Shown here: positions 28,664 to 30,316 of the stretch, in pieces | Position numbering within the stretch: position 1 is the stretch's first letter | How the letters are laid out: every line of letters begins with the position of its first letter | Source of the DNA: Chara braunii | Taxonomy: Eukaryota > Streptophyta > Charophyceae > Charales > Characeae | DNA: 30,316 nucleotides | Direction: 5' to 3' | Assembly: GCA_003427395.1 (NCBI GenBank) | Contig: BFEA01000587.1 | Location: 562,406 to 592,721, forward strand | Notes under the pieces: model-generated | Told to the model about the DNA's origin: nothing | The model's database searches: none | The model's input: the letters and a program-made list of their open reading frames with translations, nothing else | Made by a program: the position numbers and the translations under genes

Positions 28664-29458
28664 TATTTAAATTGCCCCAACAAAAAATAAAGCATCCCTT
28701 ATGCTGTGATCGCGGTCCGATAGAAGACGTTACAGTACTGATGCAAGTATGAGGTGAGTGGTGCCCTGTGTGGAATACCCCCTGCGGAGGTGGTCGGGCA
28801 CTACAATGAGATGAAAAGGGAGGAAAAAAAAAAAGAACAATTATGTTCCCCACATAGTTGCTAAATACATTCCTCGAAGCATTGGTGTGACTTCCACCTC
28901 CGTGAGGGTGTTCCTGGACGTCGCTGGATTTGAAGTTCTTAGTTTTTTTCTTGGAGTTTTCGTGGCTTTCGATCCGACATTTTATTTTTTTCCTATCTGC
29001 AACCCTCCTGTCACACCCGACTTTTTCGGATGGGGCTACTTTTGGGACTTAGCGTCTTAGTGTCTACGGTAGTGCTAGTTTAAAAAAGATAGTAAAAAAA
29101 AAAAACAAAAAAAACTGAAAGTTGTTTTTATGCGCCTCCCCCCTCCCCCTGCCCTGTTGTTCTTCACTACCAGACGCAAAAAAGTCATTGTCGGCCACTG
29201 ATAAAACAATGCAAAATTTAATCTTTTTAGTGGTTGAAAATGTGCCACAACGGTTGCATTACATGTGTCAAAATGCATCTAAACCAGCAACAGTATACCC
29301 CACTTATTAGGTGTGGAAAATCGCAGGAACAACTAATTAAGCACGCGTATGAAGAGCACACGAGCTATCCCTTGGTTGGAAAGGTGGTGAGGCTCCTCGT
29401 CCATAACATGGCCCACGATGAAAAATATCATAAGCACATGACCTCTCTCTCATGACAG
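28664..29458. other. Stretch without an identifiable gene
   Basis: AT-rich to mixed sequence. It holds an A-rich patch at ~29082-29114, possibly an old retroposon tail, and short open frames on both strands with no domain or mutual support. Nothing else identified. Confidence 0.5.
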
Positions 29459-29480
29459 CTCTCTCTCTCTCTCTCTCTCT
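29459..29480. repeat. (CT)n microsatellite
   Basis: Eleven CT dinucleotides, with a shorter CT run just upstream at 29443-29450. Confidence 0.9.
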
Positions 29481-29591
29481 GAAATCCGTGTACAAACAAC
29501 ACAAAAAGTTCGAACACTGCTCTTGCAAGTTCTCCCAACGTTACGAGCGAGTTGAGCAACATCATTTCCAACAAACAACGTTGGGCAACAG

Positions 29592-30206
29592 TTGTTTAGG
29601 CAATGCTTTATTGCTTTTGGCAGAAATGTTTCCACGAATGTTGCTCTAACGAAGGAAACGTTGCTCGAACCAGAAAAGCAACACATGTTTTCTTTTTTGT
29701 TGGAGGACGATGACATGCCTGCCCATCAGGAGTCCATGGTCTTCCGTTTGGCCTCGTGCTTCGACAACGAGCTCGGTGGCGGCCAGTGGTTGGAAAATGA
29801 GAAGATGTCCTAATCAAGGTTGAACAGAATCGGGGATACCTTTTGCCTCCCTCTCGCTGGGTGCATGTGGATCATGCATATGGGTGGCGACGACGTCTGG
29901 TCCCACGAGGAGCCATCCTACTATTCGCAGCTCATCGGGAAGCCCACGCTGTTGGGGGCAGAGTCACATGCATTCAACTGGCGCAGGCATATTGTTAATT
30001 TCGCGAATCCTATTTTGTTTCACCTTGGGAAGCCACCCTTGACGTTGGGTGCGTTTCCCAACAATATCCTGGAGTGGGCGGCGTACAGAGTACGCTTCAA
30101 CCACAATGTCGGTTTGGCGGACCTTGACGTGGCGGCGAGGGTGGACTGGAGGGGGACAAGACATGTCGACGGCGACGGCGGAGACGATGGCGATGCAGTG
30201 TCGTGA
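29592..30206 (+). pseudogene. Unassigned reading frame with one internal TAA
   Basis: Two adjacent open stretches, 29592-29813 and 29820-30206, are in the same register and separated only by TAA at 29811. Neither has a strong start; the best ATG in the first is at 29592 or 29685. The translation includes EDDDMPAHQESMVFRLASCF, an aromatic/His-rich part (GCMWIMHMGGDDVWSHEEP) and a Gly/Asp-rich end. I do not recognise it. It could be a decayed gene, an exon, or chance open sequence in GC-rich DNA. Upstream (29520-29680), GTTGCTC and GAGCAAC motifs recur in opposite orientations, suggesting a degenerate inverted repeat. Confidence 0.3.
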
Positions 30207-30316
30207 GAGTCGTCCGAGTGGCAGTCTTGCGCCTCCTTCTCGCCTTGTCTACGTACGGAGTGGAAGCGCCCATGGTTTATGGCGCCATGTCCGTCGTCTT
30301 TGTCCGTGAGGGGGGG

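Noticed and set aside
1-30316. CRISPR array, rRNA or tRNA genes
   Set aside because: No regularly spaced identical repeats with unique spacers, and no recognisable rRNA or cloverleaf sequence on either strand by eye.

Overview
The window looks like nuclear DNA of a eukaryote in the green-plant lineage. It holds two L1-type non-LTR retrotransposons with a plant-style ORF1 (a DUF4283-like region plus CCHC zinc knuckle) and a plant-style ORF2 (APE endonuclease, reverse transcriptase, C-terminal zf-RVT CCHC motif). It is rich in microsatellites and decayed retroposons and has single Ns typical of a draft assembly. A streptophyte alga such as Chara would fit, but that is inference. I saw no convincing host gene, tRNA, rRNA or CRISPR array.

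Layout. 1-1704 is low-complexity flank: (CA)n, (GA)n, a 13-bp minisatellite, pyrimidine-rich DNA and a ~130-bp direct repeat. 1705-17555 is a head-to-tail stack of three retroposons. LINE-1 (1715-8287) has a 5' array of ~228-bp repeats, no recognisable ORF1 and a broken ORF2. LINE-2 (8300-17249) has an open ORF1, a second long ORF, a small ORF overlapping the ORF2 start, and a broken ORF2. A ~280-bp short retroposon follows (17262-17543). Each A-rich tail is followed by the same 12 bases (TCCTATAGAGGG), and ten of them also precede LINE-1, so one target site seems to have been used repeatedly.

17556-18337 is non-coding flank. 18338-22480 is AT-rich, with a 90-bp tandem duplication and what looks like an old satellite of ~575-bp units. 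At ~22540 the composition switches to GC-richer, purine-rich plus-strand sequence. From there to ~28430 lies a packed, one-direction cluster of small coding frames that I cannot assign to any known family. By my own hand alignment it holds at least three, probably four, paralogues of one protein (family A: 22481-23578, 23720-24850, 25566-26174, 26174-26380) and two paralogues of another (family B: intact at 24989-25465, broken at 27961-28430), plus unassigned ORFs including a coiled-coil segment. Spacing is short, one pair overlaps at TAATG, and most members carry in-frame stops. This is the best candidate here for something undescribed: possibly a decayed integrated viral or mobile gene block, or a host tandem gene family.

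28431-30316 holds a 152-bp fold-back element, an A-rich patch, a (CT)n tract and one interrupted unassigned reading frame.

Premature stops in both LINEs and in the A/B cluster mostly fall where the intact relative has Trp, Gln or Arg. That points to G:C-to-A:T decay of silenced DNA. Homology statements rest on reading and hand alignment; no database search was possible.
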